A stretch of DNA of 64,000 nt, from positions 1 to 64,000 of the forward strand of contig JAUCBJ010006999.1 in the NCBI GenBank assembly GCA_032718475.1. Direction: 5' to 3'. The position numbers and the translations under genes were made by a program. The notes beneath the pieces were generated by a model. The model was not told the DNA's origin. It was given only the letters and a program-made list of their open reading frames with translations, and did no database searches. This DNA comes from Nemertoderma westbladi (Eukaryota > Xenacoelomorpha > Nemertodermatida > Nemertodermatidae). Positions 63,673 through 64,000 of this stretch are shown piece by piece (positions within the stretch are counted from its first letter, which is position 1; each line of letters starts with the position of its first letter).

Positions 63673-64000
63673 CTAGAAATTAAAATAAAAAACAGGACAA
63701 TAAGCTAAACTATTTTTTTATTTAATGGAGAGTATTTTGTTTCATCTTGTATTCACAGTATACTCTCACTATCAATGAAATGCATTTAGGCCACCTACTA
63801 AAATTAATTTATCAGTATTGAAATCCAATGTTCAACATTAATTTTCTCGAAATAAACATTTTCATTGAATACATTTTTCATAGGAATTAAAATTACGTAT
63901 TTCAAGTTGAAATTTATAGCACCATAAGTATATAATTTTACTTTGGTGTAGTGGCAATGAATGTAAATAGTCGTTATGTTTGTTCAACTGGTCAATAATA
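63673..64000. other. CARP intron, upstream end of window
   Basis: AT-rich intron sequence ending (minus strand) in the acceptor at 63,673; no other feature is recognised. Confidence 0.55.

Overview
The window is eukaryotic. Coding information for one gene is split into short exons with GT-AG boundaries, there are no operons or ribosome-binding sites, and most of the DNA is transposable-element sequence of metazoan types (CR1/Jockey-like, RTE-like and restriction-endonuclease-type LINEs, Ty3/gypsy, BEL/Pao, piggyBac, foldback elements, tRNA-derived SINEs). I read it as an invertebrate animal, probably marine, but nothing in the sequence fixes the species.

Host gene. The right-hand third (46,048-63,672, minus strand) carries the last five coding exons of an alpha-carbonic-anhydrase-related protein of the CA10/CA11 (CARP) type. 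The exons lie at 63,487-63,672, 60,588-60,683, 56,540-56,606, 55,999-56,153 and 46,048-46,245. Reading frame is preserved across all four junctions, giving 233 codons plus a stop; 5' exons lie beyond 64,000. Two of the three zinc-ligand histidines are replaced, so the product should be catalytically inactive. The 9.75-kb last intron holds a complete young LTR element, a foldback element and a MITE-like element. Next to exon 55,999-56,153 a 41-bp minisatellite has copied the exon end plus its 5' splice site about nine times.

Left part (1-20,054). In order: the 3' part of an intact CR1/Jockey-like LINE (2-2554), a decayed Ty3/gypsy pol (about 3,120-4,760), an RTE-like LINE (5,439-7,560 and 11,194-12,366) split by a 3.6-kb minus-strand LINE with a restriction-like endonuclease domain, a promoter-like block with three CCAAT boxes, a heat-shock element and a TATA box (13,972-14,110), a solo LTR (14,442-15,015), a LINE endonuclease relic split by a tRNA-derived SINE, a LINE 3' end, and a non-autonomous piggyBac-like element filled with a minisatellite (18,081-19,946).

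Centre (20,055-36,878). This is a 16.8-kb BEL/Pao-type LTR retrotransposon on the minus strand, with 1,919-bp LTRs that differ visibly at one base and a perfect 5-bp target duplication (ATGTT). Its 2,284-codon ORF1 has gag, zinc knuckles, an aspartic protease and a complete integrase, but no reverse transcriptase or RNase H. A 1,241-codon ORF2 with three zinc knuckles, which I cannot assign to any family, follows it. A 20-bp motif with a palindromic core is scattered through ORFs and untranslated parts, three similar hairpins sit in the leader, and each LTR carries a tRNA-like block. This is the most unusual system in the window.

Right of that (36,884-46,047): a gypsy integrase relic with a 28-bp perfect inverted repeat, and an RTE-like LINE (39,021-41,039) inserted with a 43-bp target duplication into a second copy of the restriction-endonuclease-type LINE. 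AT-rich DNA with a foldback relic follows, then the 3' end of the CARP gene.
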